From NCBI GenBank assembly GCA_947259435.1, contig CAMYMP010000363.1:1-6023 (forward strand): a DNA stretch of 6,023 nt, given 5' to 3'. Shown here piece after piece: positions 1 through 6,023 of this stretch. The translations under genes were made by a program, and so were the position numbers. The notes below the pieces were generated by a model. That model saw nothing but the letters and a program-made list of their open reading frames with translations, was not told the DNA's origin and did not search any database. The stretch's first letter is position 1, and each line of letters starts with the position of its first letter. This stretch comes from an uncultured Woeseiaceae bacterium (GTDB lineage Bacteria; Pseudomonadota; Gammaproteobacteria; Woeseiales; Woeseiaceae).

Positions 1-1442
1 ACGAGTAGCGCCATGAAATCATCGACCGCCGTCGCGGCCAGTTTCTCGCGGTCCGCGCACAGTGCATTCAGCGTGTCCCACTGATTTGCGGCGAGCTTTG
101 GCGATACGCTGTCGATGAACTTCTGCTTCAAGACCGGAATGCCTTCATCGCGTCGTTCGCGATGGCCAATCGGGAAATCAACCGCGATGCGATCCGTGCT
201 GCTGCCATCATTAAAAAATACCTGCACGGCATTGCCGATGTAGCGCTTCCCGGGGTCGAAGTAGTCTTTCGTAAACTGTTCGTTCTCGCGCACTTCCATT
301 TTGTCGCGTAACACGTCGATGCGCGGATCACCTGCCACGTCGTCTTCGTAATCGGCCGCCGTGAGCCGCCCGAAGATCAGCGGCACCGCTGTCATGTACT
401 GAATGCAGTGATCGCGATCGGCCGGGTTGTCGAGGGGACCGGTCTTGTCGATGATGCGAACGCCTGCCTCCTGCGTCTCGATGACGACCTTATCTATTTC
501 CCCGATTCGACCCTTTACCTCGGGATGCAGCGTCATCGCCGCCTCAACCGCAGTCTGCGAGTGGAACTCTGCCGGGAAGGAGATCTTGAACAGCACGTTC
601 TCCATCACGTAGCTGCCGTAGCCGCGCTGAAAACCGAACGGCTTGCCCTTGAACAGCACGTCGTAATAACCCCATGTTTTCGCCGACAGCGCCGACGGGT
701 AGCCCATCTCGCCGGTCATCACTATCAGCGCCAGCCGCACCGCGCGACTCGTCGCGTCTCCCGCCGCCCAGCTCTTGCGTGAACCCGTGTTGGGCGCATG
801 CCGGTAAGTGCGCAGAGAGCCGCCATCGATCCAGGCGTGAGACAGGGCGTTCTGCACCTTTTCCTTGTCACCACCGAGCATACGCGTGACGACCGCGGCC
901 GAGGCAATGCGTACGAGCAGCACGTGATCGAGACCGACGCGGTTGTAGCTGTTTTCGAGAGCCAGCACGCCCTGAATCTCATGCGCGCGGATCATTGCAT
1001 CAAGAACGTCGTGCATCGTGAGCGGATCTTTGCCTGCCGCCCGGTTCTGCCGGCTCAGGTAATCGGCAACGGCGAGTATGCCGCCGAGGTTATCGGACGG
1101 ATGACCCCACTCGGCCGCAAGCCAGGTGTCATTGAAGTCGAGCCAGCGGTTCATGGCGCCGATGTTGAATGCCGCCATGACCGGCTCGAGTTCGTACGAA
1201 GTGCCGGGAACGCGCGCACCGCCGGCAAGCGTCGCGCCCGGAACGACGGGACCAAGCAGTTTGGTGCATGCCGGGTAGTCGAGCGCCTGGAAACCGCAGG
1301 CGAGCGTGTCCATCAGGCAGTAGTGCGCTGTTTCGAACGCGAGCTCGCTGTCGATTTTCGTCTCGCAGACGAAATCCGCAATGTCGACGAGCTCTTTGTC
1401 CCAGTCGGCGCGTTTCGCCGACCGAATATCAATGCTGGACAT
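1..1442 (-). CDS. prpD: 2-methylcitrate dehydratase PrpD (3' end cut by window edge)
   Basis: Dehydrates 2-methylcitrate to 2-methylaconitate in the cytoplasmic methylcitrate cycle. I translated the minus strand by hand from the ATG at 1442: 480 codons are open without a stop, beginning [17 protein letters not shown] and ending VDDFMALL plus a partial Val codon at positions 2-1. E. coli PrpD has 483 residues, so only the last one or few codons are missing. It matches the E. coli-type MmgE/PrpD family throughout: [17 protein letters not shown] (102-118), RAHEIQG (152-158), [11 protein letters not shown] (167-177), [20 protein letters not shown] (211-230), [16 protein letters not shown] (285-300) and [12 protein letters not shown] (339-350). 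The start is fixed by a GGAG Shine-Dalgarno (1448-1451) five bases upstream. It lies 30 bp after the prpC stop and is surely cotranscribed with it. No frameshift or missing conserved block was seen. Identification rests on remembered family sequence, not on a search. Confidence 0.97.
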   Translation of the reverse strand, partial: MSSIDIRSAKRADWDKELVDIADFVCETKIDSELAFETAHYCLMDTLACGFQALDYPACTKLLGPVVPGATLAGGARVPGTSYELEPVMAAFNIGAMNRWLDFNDTWLAAEWGHPSDNLGGILAVADYLSRQNRAAGKDPLTMHDVLDAMIRAHEIQGVLALENSYNRVGLDHVLLVRIASAAVVTRMLGGDKEKVQNALSHAWIDGGSLRTYRHAPNTGSRKSWAAGDATSRAVRLALIVMTGEMGYPSALSAKTWGYYDVLFKGKPFGFQRGYGSYVMENVLFKISFPAEFHSQTAVEAAMTLHPEVKGRIGEIDKVVIETQEAGVRIIDKTGPLDNPADRDHCIQYMTAVPLIFGRLTAADYEDDVAGDPRIDVLRDKMEVRENEQFTKDYFDPGKRYIGNAVQVFFNDGSSTDRIAVDFPIGHRERRDEGIPVLKQKFIDSVSPKLAANQWDTLNALCADREKLAATAVDDFMALL

Positions 1443-1472
1443 GGTATCTCCGAATATTGGTGTCTGGCGCGC

Positions 1473-2585
1473 TCAGTCGCGGTCTTCGATTGCCACCCAC
1501 TCCTGCAGCGGCGGGCCGACGTATTCGGCAGCAGGACGAATCAGTTTGTTGTCTGCACGCTGCTCCATGATGTGCGCAGTCCAACCCGTGATTCGCGAAC
1601 AGACGAAAATCGGCGTAAACAAATAAGTCGGAATGCCCATGAAGTGATACACGCTCGCCGCAAAGAAATCGGCGTTGGCGAACAGCTTCTTCTCGTCCCA
1701 CATGACTTTCTCGATTGCTTCGGACACGTCATAGAGATTCATGTTGCCCGCTTCTTCGGCCATGGCCTTGTTGACCGAGTTGCGCGGGTCGGACGTCGTG
1801 TAAACGCGATGACCGAAGCCCATGATCAACTCCTTGCGTTCCAGCATGCCCTTCACGCCCGCCGTGGCGTCCGCGGCGGAGTCGAATTTCTGAATCAGCT
1901 CCATCGCGGCCTCGTTAGCACCGCCGTGCAGCGGACCGCGCAGCGCGCCGATCGCGCCGCTAACCGCGGAGTGCATATCGGACAACGTGCCGGTGATGAC
2001 TCTGCCAGCAAACGTCGACGCATTGAATTCGTGCTCGGCGTACAGAATCAGCGACGTGTCGAGGCACTTCTGATGCAACTCAGGGGGCGGCTTGTCGTGC
2101 AGCATATGCAAGAAGTGTCCGGCGATGCTGTCGTCATCCGTTGAGGTGTCAATCCGTGTTCCGTCGCTGTGGTAGCGGTGCCAGTACAAAAGCATCGATG
2201 GCAAACACGCCAGCAATCTGTCCGCAACGTGTTGCTGATTCGAAAAGTCGCCCTCGGGCTCGATGTTGCCCAGAAACGAAACGCCCGTCCGCAGCACGTC
2301 CATCGGGTGCGCGTCGGCCGGCACCATTTCGAGCACAGTCTTTAATCCGTCGGGCAGGCCGCGCAGCGATTTGATCTTCTTGATGTAGCTGTCGAGCTCG
2401 GCACGATTGGGCAGCTTGCCGTGCAAAAGCAGGTACGCGACCTCTTCGAATGTCGCATTATCTGCCAGATCATAAATGTCATAGCCGCGGTAGGTCAGGC
2501 CCGCGCCCTCCTTGCCCACGGTACACAATTCTGTCTTGCCCGCCGTTACGCCGGCCAGCCCGCCTGTTTTTTTCGTTTCTGCCAT
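1473..2585 (-). CDS. prpC: 2-methylcitrate synthase PrpC
   Basis: Condenses propionyl-CoA with oxaloacetate to give 2-methylcitrate and CoA, the first step of the methylcitrate cycle. It is a 370-residue cytoplasmic citrate-synthase-fold protein. The N-terminal block KTELCTVGKEGAGLTYRGYD (17-36) is typical of PrpC and short bacterial citrate synthases. Residues expected in the active site are present: His185 in YAEHEFNAST, His220 in GPLHGGANE, His259 in GFGHRVY and Asp306 in NADFF. By position they correspond to the pig citrate synthase His238, His274, His320 and Asp375. The C-terminal GWTAHIMEQR (334-343) is also conserved. The protein is slightly shorter than E. coli PrpC (389). The start is supported by AAGGA (2594-2598) eight bases upstream; the stop is TGA. 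Its place between prpB and prpD favours methylcitrate synthase over a housekeeping citrate synthase, although many PrpC enzymes also accept acetyl-CoA. Confidence 0.96.
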   Translation of the reverse strand: MAETKKTGGLAGVTAGKTELCTVGKEGAGLTYRGYDIYDLADNATFEEVAYLLLHGKLPNRAELDSYIKKIKSLRGLPDGLKTVLEMVPADAHPMDVLRTGVSFLGNIEPEGDFSNQQHVADRLLACLPSMLLYWHRYHSDGTRIDTSTDDDSIAGHFLHMLHDKPPPELHQKCLDTSLILYAEHEFNASTFAGRVITGTLSDMHSAVSGAIGALRGPLHGGANEAAMELIQKFDSAADATAGVKGMLERKELIMGFGHRVYTTSDPRNSVNKAMAEEAGNMNLYDVSEAIEKVMWDEKKLFANADFFAASVYHFMGIPTYLFTPIFVCSRITGWTAHIMEQRADNKLIRPAAEYVGPPLQEWVAIEDRD

Positions 2586-2599
2586 TCGTCTCTTCCTTG

Positions 2600-2619
2600 C
2601 CCGCTTTCTTTATGGCGGG
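2600..2619 (-). other. Small hairpin between prpB and prpC, next to the prpC ribosome binding site
   Basis: On the transcribed strand CCCGC (2619-2615) is separated by a 10-base A-rich loop from GCGGG (2604-2600), giving a five-pair all-GC stem. The prpC Shine-Dalgarno AAGGA (2598-2594) begins one base after the stem. No U-tract follows, so it is not an intrinsic terminator. It could affect prpC translation or mark an RNA processing point. It could also be chance in GC-rich DNA. Confidence 0.3.
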
Positions 2620-2621
2620 AG

Positions 2622-3512
2622 TCAGTCTTTTCCTGTCTTGATTCCCTGCTCGGCAAAAAGCTCGTCGAGCTTGTGCTCATAGGCCTGATAACCGAGGACG
2701 TCGTACAGCTCCATACGCGTTTGCATTTTTTCCAATGAAGCGGCTTGCGTGCCTTCCTTGCGCAGGTTGGTATAGACATCCAGCGCTGCCGCGGACATGG
2801 CGCGGAAAGCGCTGAGCGGATACAGCGCCATGCGCACGCCCGCCTGACCGAGCTCATCGATCGTAAACAGCGGCGTTTTGCCGAACTCGGTCAGATTGGC
2901 GAGCACCGGTACTTTTATCGCGTCCGTGAACTGCCGGTACTCCTCGAGCGTCGTCAGCGCTTCTGCGAAAATCATATCGGCACCAGCCTCGACGTAGGCC
3001 GCGGCACGCTCCAGTGCCGCCTGCTGGCCTTCGACCGCGTGCGCGTCGGTGCGCGCCATGATGACGAATTGATCGTCGATGCGACCATCAACCGCCGCCT
3101 TGATGCGATCACACATTTCCGGAGGGTCAACGAGTGCCTTGCCCGGCCGGTGACCGCAGCGCTTGACCGCAATCTGATCCTCGAGATGGCAGCCCGCCGC
3201 CCCAGCCCAGGTCAATTCACGAATCGTTCTGCCAATCATGAACGCGCTTCCCCAGCCGGTATCGGCATCGACGAGCAGCGGCACGTCCGTCGCCGAGGCG
3301 ATTCGGCGGACGTCCTCGCAAACGTCGTTCAGCGTCGTCATCGCAAGATCCGGCAGGCCAAAAGACGCGTTCGCGACGCCGGCACCCGACAGATAGATCG
3401 CCCTGAACCCGGCCCTTTGCGCGAGCAAGGCAGTAAAGGCGTTGATCGTGCCAACAATTTGCAGTGGCCGCTCAGCGTCGAGCGCGGCGCAAAAACGTGC
3501 TCCTGCACTCAT
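2622..3512 (-). CDS. prpB: 2-methylisocitrate lyase PrpB
   Basis: Cleaves 2-methylisocitrate to pyruvate and succinate, the last step of the methylcitrate cycle. It is a cytoplasmic, Mg-dependent enzyme of the isocitrate lyase/PEP mutase superfamily. The 296 residues match the usual length. Visible motifs are YLSGAGVAN (40-48), the metal-binding DADTGWG (82-88), HLEDQ (109-113), the catalytic loop KRCGHRPGK (117-125) with Cys119 as the expected catalytic residue, and IMARTDA (151-157) with Arg154. E. coli PrpB has RPNK in the loop where this one has RPGK, a mild variation. The ATG at 3512 is preceded by a near-ideal GGAGGA (3521-3526) eight bases upstream, so the start is secure. It is the first gene of a prpB-prpC-prpD run and follows a 264-bp intergenic region with operator-like and promoter-like sequence. 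The stop is TGA, with a 36-bp gap to prpC. Confidence 0.97.
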   Translation of the reverse strand: MSAGARFCAALDAERPLQIVGTINAFTALLAQRAGFRAIYLSGAGVANASFGLPDLAMTTLNDVCEDVRRIASATDVPLLVDADTGWGSAFMIGRTIRELTWAGAAGCHLEDQIAVKRCGHRPGKALVDPPEMCDRIKAAVDGRIDDQFVIMARTDAHAVEGQQAALERAAAYVEAGADMIFAEALTTLEEYRQFTDAIKVPVLANLTEFGKTPLFTIDELGQAGVRMALYPLSAFRAMSAAALDVYTNLRKEGTQAASLEKMQTRMELYDVLGYQAYEHKLDELFAEQGIKTGKD

Positions 3513-3520
3513 GTGATCTG

Positions 3521-3526
3521 TCCTCC
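3521..3526 (-). promoter_or_regulatory. Strong ribosome binding site of prpB
   Basis: GGAGGA on the minus strand, eight bases before the prpB ATG. It is the best Shine-Dalgarno in the window and fixes the translation start of the first gene of the prp run. The upstream genes for the MBL hydrolase and acuI lack comparable sites. Confidence 0.85.
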
Positions 3527-3577
3527 GAAGTGGTCTCAGGCGTAATTTTAATCGGCATTAGAATTGTTGCCGCAGCG

Positions 3578-3607
3578 ATTTTAAACCACGCCGACCACGT
3601 TTCCCAA
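3578..3607 (-). promoter_or_regulatory. Candidate sigma70-type promoter for prpBCD
   Basis: Read on the minus strand, TTGGGA (3607-3602) and TAAAAT (3583-3578) are separated by 18 bases. They match the TTGACA and TATAAT consensus hexamers at four and five of six positions. Transcription would start near 3571, leaving a 5' leader of about 60 bases before prpB. The -35 hexamer overlaps the edge of the palindrome at 3606-3627, the expected geometry for repression. A second TAAAAT (3550-3545) lacks a recognisable -35 element. TTGACC inside the palindrome (3624-3619) could also serve as -35 but has no good -10 partner. The call rests on hexamer matching only. Confidence 0.4.
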
Positions 3608-3627
3608 ATGGACCGTCCGGTCAATTT
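3606..3627. promoter_or_regulatory. 22-bp palindrome, probable TetR-type operator of prpBCD
   Basis: The core GACCG-TC-CGGTC (3611-3622) is flanked by a mismatched pair (3610/3623) and then by AAAT (3606-3609) facing ATTT (3624-3627). Nine of eleven base pairs across the dyad are complementary, the exceptions being the central pair and one pair per half-site. This size and spacing are typical of operators bound by dimeric TetR-family repressors. The minus-strand reading TTGACCGGACGGTCCA resembles the known RutR-type consensus TTGACCAnnTGGTCAA. The site abuts the candidate prpB promoter and lies about 94 bp upstream of the prpB start. No regulator gene is in the window, so the binding protein is unknown. 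A GntR-type or other dimeric regulator is possible. Confidence 0.55.
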
Positions 3628-3660
3628 TTGCGTGGTGGATGGTCGTGCGCCGCCGCTGCC

Positions 3661-3762
3661 GGGCTTGGGCCGGACACTGTTCAGCCGAAGTAAAGCGCAG
3701 CACAGCGAGCTCCCGTCAAGCGGGATCGAGACATGAGGCGGAATAGTGTCCGGCCCGAGTCT
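3661..3762. repeat. Long inverted repeat with internal hairpin downstream of acuI (REP/MITE-like or transcript-end structure)
   Basis: The left arm GGGCCGGACACTGTTC (3667-3682) and right arm GAATAGTGTCCGGCCC (3741-3756) are reverse complements at 15 of 16 positions. The odd position is a G-U wobble in plus-strand RNA and an A-C mismatch in minus-strand RNA. Weaker pairing with wobbles extends outwards to 3661 and 3762. The 58-bp interior holds a second hairpin, TCCCG (3711-3715), loop TCAAG, CGGGA (3721-3725). The structure begins about 15 bases after the acuI stop. No U-run follows on either side, so a classic intrinsic terminator is unlikely. No direct target-site duplication is evident next to the arms. 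The shape fits a REP/BIME-like palindrome or a small MITE that may also shield or end the acuI transcript. A further small stem, GCGCA-TTC-TGCGC (3765-3777), overlaps the acuI stop codon. Confidence 0.6.
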
Positions 3763-3776
3763 CGGCGCATTCTGCG

Positions 3777-4766
3777 CTAGCCAATCTTCACAACTACCCT
3801 GCCTGTGACCGAACCCTCGAGATACGCCGGAAACGCATCCGGTAGTTCATCGAAGCTGATTGTGCGGCTGCCGATCGTATCGAGGTGGCGCGGGCGCAGG
3901 TCATTGCCAATTCGTGACCACACGGCCAGGCGCAGCGCGCGCGGCGTGTCAACGGAATTGATGCCGAGCAGGCATACGGCACGCAGAATAAATGGCAACA
4001 CGGTTGTCGTTAGCGCGGCGCTCGAGGCAAGCCCGATGCTCGCGATATTGCCGCCATAATCCATCGTTCGCGTGAGCCAGGTCAGGTAGTCGCCACCGAG
4101 ATTGTCGATAGCCCCCGCCCACTCTGCTTTTTCCATCGGGCGCTTTCCGAGATCGAGCTGATCACGCAGCAGGACTCGGCGAGCGCCGATACTCTTGAGG
4201 TAGTCCTCTTCCGCCGCTTTTCCCGTGAGGGCCACAACCTCGTAGCCGCGTCCTTCAAGCATGTCTATTGCAATGCTGCCTACGCCGCCGGTAGCACCGG
4301 TCACAACGACCGGGCCGTTCTCCGGCAGCTGGCCGTTTTGCTCCATCCGATGAATCGCCAACGCCGCCGTGTATCCGGCGGTTCCGATTTGCATGGCCTG
4401 AGCCGGGCTTATGCCATCTGGAACCGGCACCACACTATCGCTACTGACGCGTGCGTACTGGGAGTAGCCGCCATCAACCGTCTCGCCGAGCCCGCAGCCG
4501 TTGACGAGCACCGCGGTGCCCGGCGGCAACTCGACGTCTTCGGAGCTGACGACGGTTCCCGCGAGGTCGATGCCGCCATTCAGTGGATAGCGGCGCAGAA
4601 TTTTCCCGGCTCCGGTTGCCGCCAGCGCGTCCTTGTAATTAATCGTCGAGTGGCTGACCTTGATGACCACGTCGCCCTCGGTCAGATCGTCGAGCACGAG
4701 TTCCTGAAAACCGGCGACAACCTTGCCGCCCTGCTCGTCGATACGATAAGCGCGAAACTTGTCCAT
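3777..4766 (-). CDS. acuI: Acrylyl-CoA reductase, AcuI/YhdH family (MDR superfamily)
   Basis: AcuI-family enzymes reduce acrylyl-CoA to propionyl-CoA with NADPH in the cytoplasm. They detoxify acrylate and feed propionyl-CoA pathways, for example after DMSP cleavage. This 329-residue protein has the usual family length. The N-terminal GroES-like domain carries INYKDALAATG (42-52) and GGIDLAGTV (64-72). The Rossmann domain carries the dinucleotide-binding VVVTGATGGVGSIAI (153-167), then WAGAIDNLGG (216-225) and PFILRAVCLLGINSV (258-272). The pattern is that of the YhdH/AcuI subfamily rather than generic zinc alcohol dehydrogenases. The ATG at 4766 is the only reasonable start, because an in-frame TAA (4775-4773) lies just upstream. 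There is no clear Shine-Dalgarno, and the start lies inside the 3' end of the MBL reading frame, which suggests translational coupling. The prpBCD genes downstream consume the expected product. A broader quinone or enone reductase activity cannot be excluded. Confidence 0.88.
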   Translation of the reverse strand: MDKFRAYRIDEQGGKVVAGFQELVLDDLTEGDVVIKVSHSTINYKDALAATGAGKILRRYPLNGGIDLAGTVVSSEDVELPPGTAVLVNGCGLGETVDGGYSQYARVSSDSVVPVPDGISPAQAMQIGTAGYTAALAIHRMEQNGQLPENGPVVVTGATGGVGSIAIDMLEGRGYEVVALTGKAAEEDYLKSIGARRVLLRDQLDLGKRPMEKAEWAGAIDNLGGDYLTWLTRTMDYGGNIASIGLASSAALTTTVLPFILRAVCLLGINSVDTPRALRLAVWSRIGNDLRPRHLDTIGSRTISFDELPDAFPAYLEGSVTGRVVVKIG

Positions 4767-5610
4767 CCCGGCTTACGAAATACTCGAACATGCTCGTTTG
4801 CAGAGATTCGAGTCGATTCTCAGCATGCTCATGTTCGCGCGCCATCGCGACGTAGGCGTCAATACCTTCGTGCATCTCGGTAACCAGCCGATCCAGGTTG
4901 CGCACGCGGCTGTAGTGCGTGAGATAAAGCTGCTCTGGCTCACACGCCATTATTCTGTCGACCGCCTTATGCGCCTCCACGGGGTCGAACTGAACCGGTG
5001 TCGTCGTCGGAAAAACGATTTCGCCCCGCGCTGTATCAAGTTCCCGGTACGAGACGCCAAAACTGTCGCCCGTGAACACGCCTTTCGACTCCGGGTCATT
5101 GAGCACATAGTGATGGCGCGCGTGGCCCTCAGTGTAGATCGTTTGCACCGCGCGGCCGTTAAAATCGAACCACTGTTCATCGTCGGCAATGACGATCCGG
5201 CCCTCATCGATAGCTTCGATGCGTCCATAGATCTCCGCAGTGCGTTCTTTGCCGTAAACGGCTTCGGTTCCGGCCACGAGCTTTGCCGGATCGATCATGT
5301 GTGGCGCTCCGTACGGGTGCAGGACACAAAGTGCATTGGGCAGCTGCTGCATCAACAGGCCGGCACCACCGGCGTGGTCGAGATGAACGTGCGTTAGAAA
5401 GACGTAGTCGACGTCGCCGGCGTCAAGATCGTGCTGAGTCAGGGCATCAAGAAGAAGCGGAACGCTGTTATTGACACCCGTATCGACGAATGCTGCCCGG
5501 CCGCGGTGGTTTAGAAGGTGGCTCGCATCCTGAAGCGGGCGGGCGTATTCGGTATCGATGGCGACGATGCCATCATTGAGCGCTGTCGTTTGCGCGCGGT
5601 GTCCCGGCAT
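4639..5610 (-). CDS. MBL-fold metallo-hydrolase with aberrant C-terminal tail
   Basis: Predicted cytoplasmic binuclear-metal hydrolase; the substrate is unknown and no signal peptide is seen. The open frame is 323 residues. Metal-ligand motifs are complete: THVHLDH (73-79), GH at 162-163 within EGHARHH, TGD at 180-182 within GVFTGDSFG, and the His of YLTH (232). IDTEYARPLQDASHLL (18-33), FVDTGVNNSVPLLL (41-54) and PTTTPVQFDP (201-210) are typical of glyoxalase II-like bacterial MBL proteins. Residues to about 281 look like real protein. From residue 282 the frame overlaps the start of acuI by 128 bp, out of phase, and encodes 42 residues with 12 arginines that resemble nothing in the family. 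The native C-terminus may therefore have been lost by a frameshift or rearrangement. The start at 5610 has no clear Shine-Dalgarno and lies 26 bp after the cytochrome gene, so coupling is likely. Confidence 0.82.
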   Translation of the reverse strand: MPGHRAQTTALNDGIVAIDTEYARPLQDASHLLNHRGRAAFVDTGVNNSVPLLLDALTQHDLDAGDVDYVFLTHVHLDHAGGAGLLMQQLPNALCVLHPYGAPHMIDPAKLVAGTEAVYGKERTAEIYGRIEAIDEGRIVIADDEQWFDFNGRAVQTIYTEGHARHHYVLNDPESKGVFTGDSFGVSYRELDTARGEIVFPTTTPVQFDPVEAHKAVDRIMACEPEQLYLTHYSRVRNLDRLVTEMHEGIDAYVAMAREHEHAENRLESLQTSMFEYFVSRDGQVSRLSYRRAGRQGCRRFSGTRARRSDRGRRGHQGQPLDD

Positions 5611-5639
5611 TACAGCGGCGTTCGCGCAGCGCGCATTTA
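5610..5639 (-). other. Stop-start relay between the cytochrome and MBL genes
   Basis: The cytochrome stop codon is followed directly by an ATG (TAAATG). That ATG opens an eight-codon frame (MRAARTPL) whose TAA overlaps the MBL start codon (TAATG at 5612-5608). No Shine-Dalgarno is seen before the MBL gene, so the ribosome may be passed along by termination and reinitiation. The mini-frame is too short to call a gene and may be accidental. Confidence 0.25.
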
Positions 5640-6023
5640 CCTGGCCTTCGAAGTTTCGAGGCCTTCGAGCCTGGCGTAATACCTGGCAAGCAATGCGATG
5701 TCGCCGTCGGTCAGCGCCGCAGCCAGCGGCATCATCACTACGTTCTTGCGGTCGCCGTTACGGTACTGTTTCAGGGCGTGCACGAGATAATCTTCGTGCT
5801 GACCCGCAAGCGTCGGCCAGGCCGGCGAGACACTGATGCCGTTTTCCCCATGGCACGCGACACACGTTGTCGCCTTTTCAAGGCTCGGTGCCGTCGAACC
5901 GCCCGCCGCAACCGTATCGCGCGAAAGGCTCGCCAGATAGGCCGAGACGTCTTCGATGTCCTGGTCGCTCATGCTCGACGCATGTGCGGCCATCGTCGGG
6001 TGCGGCCGGCTGCCGTCCCGGTA
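5637..6023 (-). CDS. Diheme c-type cytochrome, c4/c553-like (5' end outside window)
   Basis: Predicted periplasmic electron-transfer protein; the N-terminus and any signal peptide lie beyond the window. The 128 visible residues begin [20 protein letters not shown]. This is the end of a first cytochrome c domain, whose axial Met would be in HPTMAA. A linker rich in Gly, Ser and Thr follows, then a second complete domain with the heme-attachment motif CVACH (coded at 5850-5864). It continues with [17 protein letters not shown], a [15 protein letters not shown] segment giving the likely axial Met, and a final helix [12 protein letters not shown]. The YRDG and YRNGDRK repeats, each before a Met and a D-I-A/E-D/L helix, show the two-domain duplication of cytochromes c4. 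The in-frame ATG at 5993 is internal and not the true start. The gene ends with TAA 26 bp before the MBL gene and is probably in the same operon. The redox partner is not visible. Confidence 0.9.
   Translation of the reverse strand, partial: YRDGSRPHPTMAAHASSMSDQDIEDVSAYLASLSRDTVAAGGSTAPSLEKATTCVACHGENGISVSPAWPTLAGQHEDYLVHALKQYRNGDRKNVVMMPLAAALTDGDIALLARYYARLEGLETSKAR

Noticed and set aside
798..2144. 448-codon open frame on the plus strand
   Set aside because: It lies antisense across prpD and prpC, both of which have complete family motifs and ribosome binding sites. The translation is rich in Arg, Val and His with no recognisable domain, as expected from the opposite strand of GC-rich coding DNA.
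2745..3545. 266-codon open frame on the plus strand
   Set aside because: It is the antisense shadow of prpB, with no recognisable motif and biased composition. PrpB on the minus strand explains the coding signal.
3513..3660. Sigma54 (-24/-12) promoter, as used by PrpR-activated prp operons
   Set aside because: I looked for GG and GC spaced by ten bases in the TGGCAC-N5-TTGC context on the minus strand and found no convincing match.
3681..3734. 17-residue minus-strand mini-frame (MSRSRLTGARCAALYFG) between the arms of the inverted repeat
   Set aside because: The frame fits neatly inside the repeat and could be a relic of an internally deleted transposase. It is far too short to assign, and no homology can be claimed from it.
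3464..3736. 90-codon plus-strand open frame through the acuI-prpB intergenic region
   Set aside because: It starts inside prpB on the opposite strand and crosses the operator, promoter and inverted repeat. It has no family resemblance and no clear ribosome binding site.
3661..3762. Intrinsic terminator for acuI
   Set aside because: The stem is strong but no run of T follows the structure on the minus strand. The loop region is also much longer than in typical Rho-independent terminators. I kept it as a repeat or structural element instead.
4759..5397. 212-codon open frame on the plus strand
   Set aside because: It lies antisense to the MBL hydrolase, whose metal-binding motifs are intact on the minus strand. 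No independent support for translation.

Overview
The window carries six genes, all on the minus strand, so transcription runs from high to low coordinates. The base composition is GC-rich, and the best-preserved proteins (PrpB, PrpC, PrpD) closely resemble their Escherichia coli namesakes. This points to a gammaproteobacterium. A marine or sediment lineage would fit the acrylyl-CoA reductase next to a propionate pathway, but that is inference and no taxonomic marker is present.

Layout in transcription order. (1) 6023-5637: the C-terminal part of a two-domain c-type cytochrome (c4/c553-like), cut by the window edge. (2) 5610-4639: a metallo-beta-lactamase-fold hydrolase whose reading frame runs 128 bp into the next gene. 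(3) 4766-3777: an AcuI/YhdH-family NADPH-dependent acrylyl-CoA reductase. (4) 3776-3513: a 264-bp intergenic region. It holds a long inverted repeat (3661-3762) just after acuI, then a strong palindrome (3606-3627) that looks like a TetR-type operator, a candidate promoter (3578-3607) and the prpB ribosome binding site. (5) 3512-1: prpB, prpC and prpD, closely spaced (36 and 30 bp gaps), each with a good Shine-Dalgarno sequence. prpD is complete at its start and lacks only its last codon(s) at position 1.

How the genes work together. AcuI-family enzymes reduce acrylyl-CoA to propionyl-CoA. PrpC condenses propionyl-CoA with oxaloacetate to 2-methylcitrate, PrpD dehydrates this to 2-methylaconitate, an aconitase (not in the window) rehydrates it to 2-methylisocitrate, and PrpB cleaves that to pyruvate and succinate. 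The neighbourhood therefore reads as a route for making and removing propionyl-CoA. No prpR-type regulator, prpE, acnD or prpF is visible. The roles of the cytochrome and the MBL hydrolase in this setting are unknown.

The core genes are ordinary. The points worth a second look are the intergenic palindrome, the roughly 100-bp inverted-repeat element, and the odd out-of-frame tail of the MBL gene over the start of acuI. I see no tRNA, rRNA, CRISPR array or complete insertion sequence. No stretch longer than 300 bp lacks a gene.
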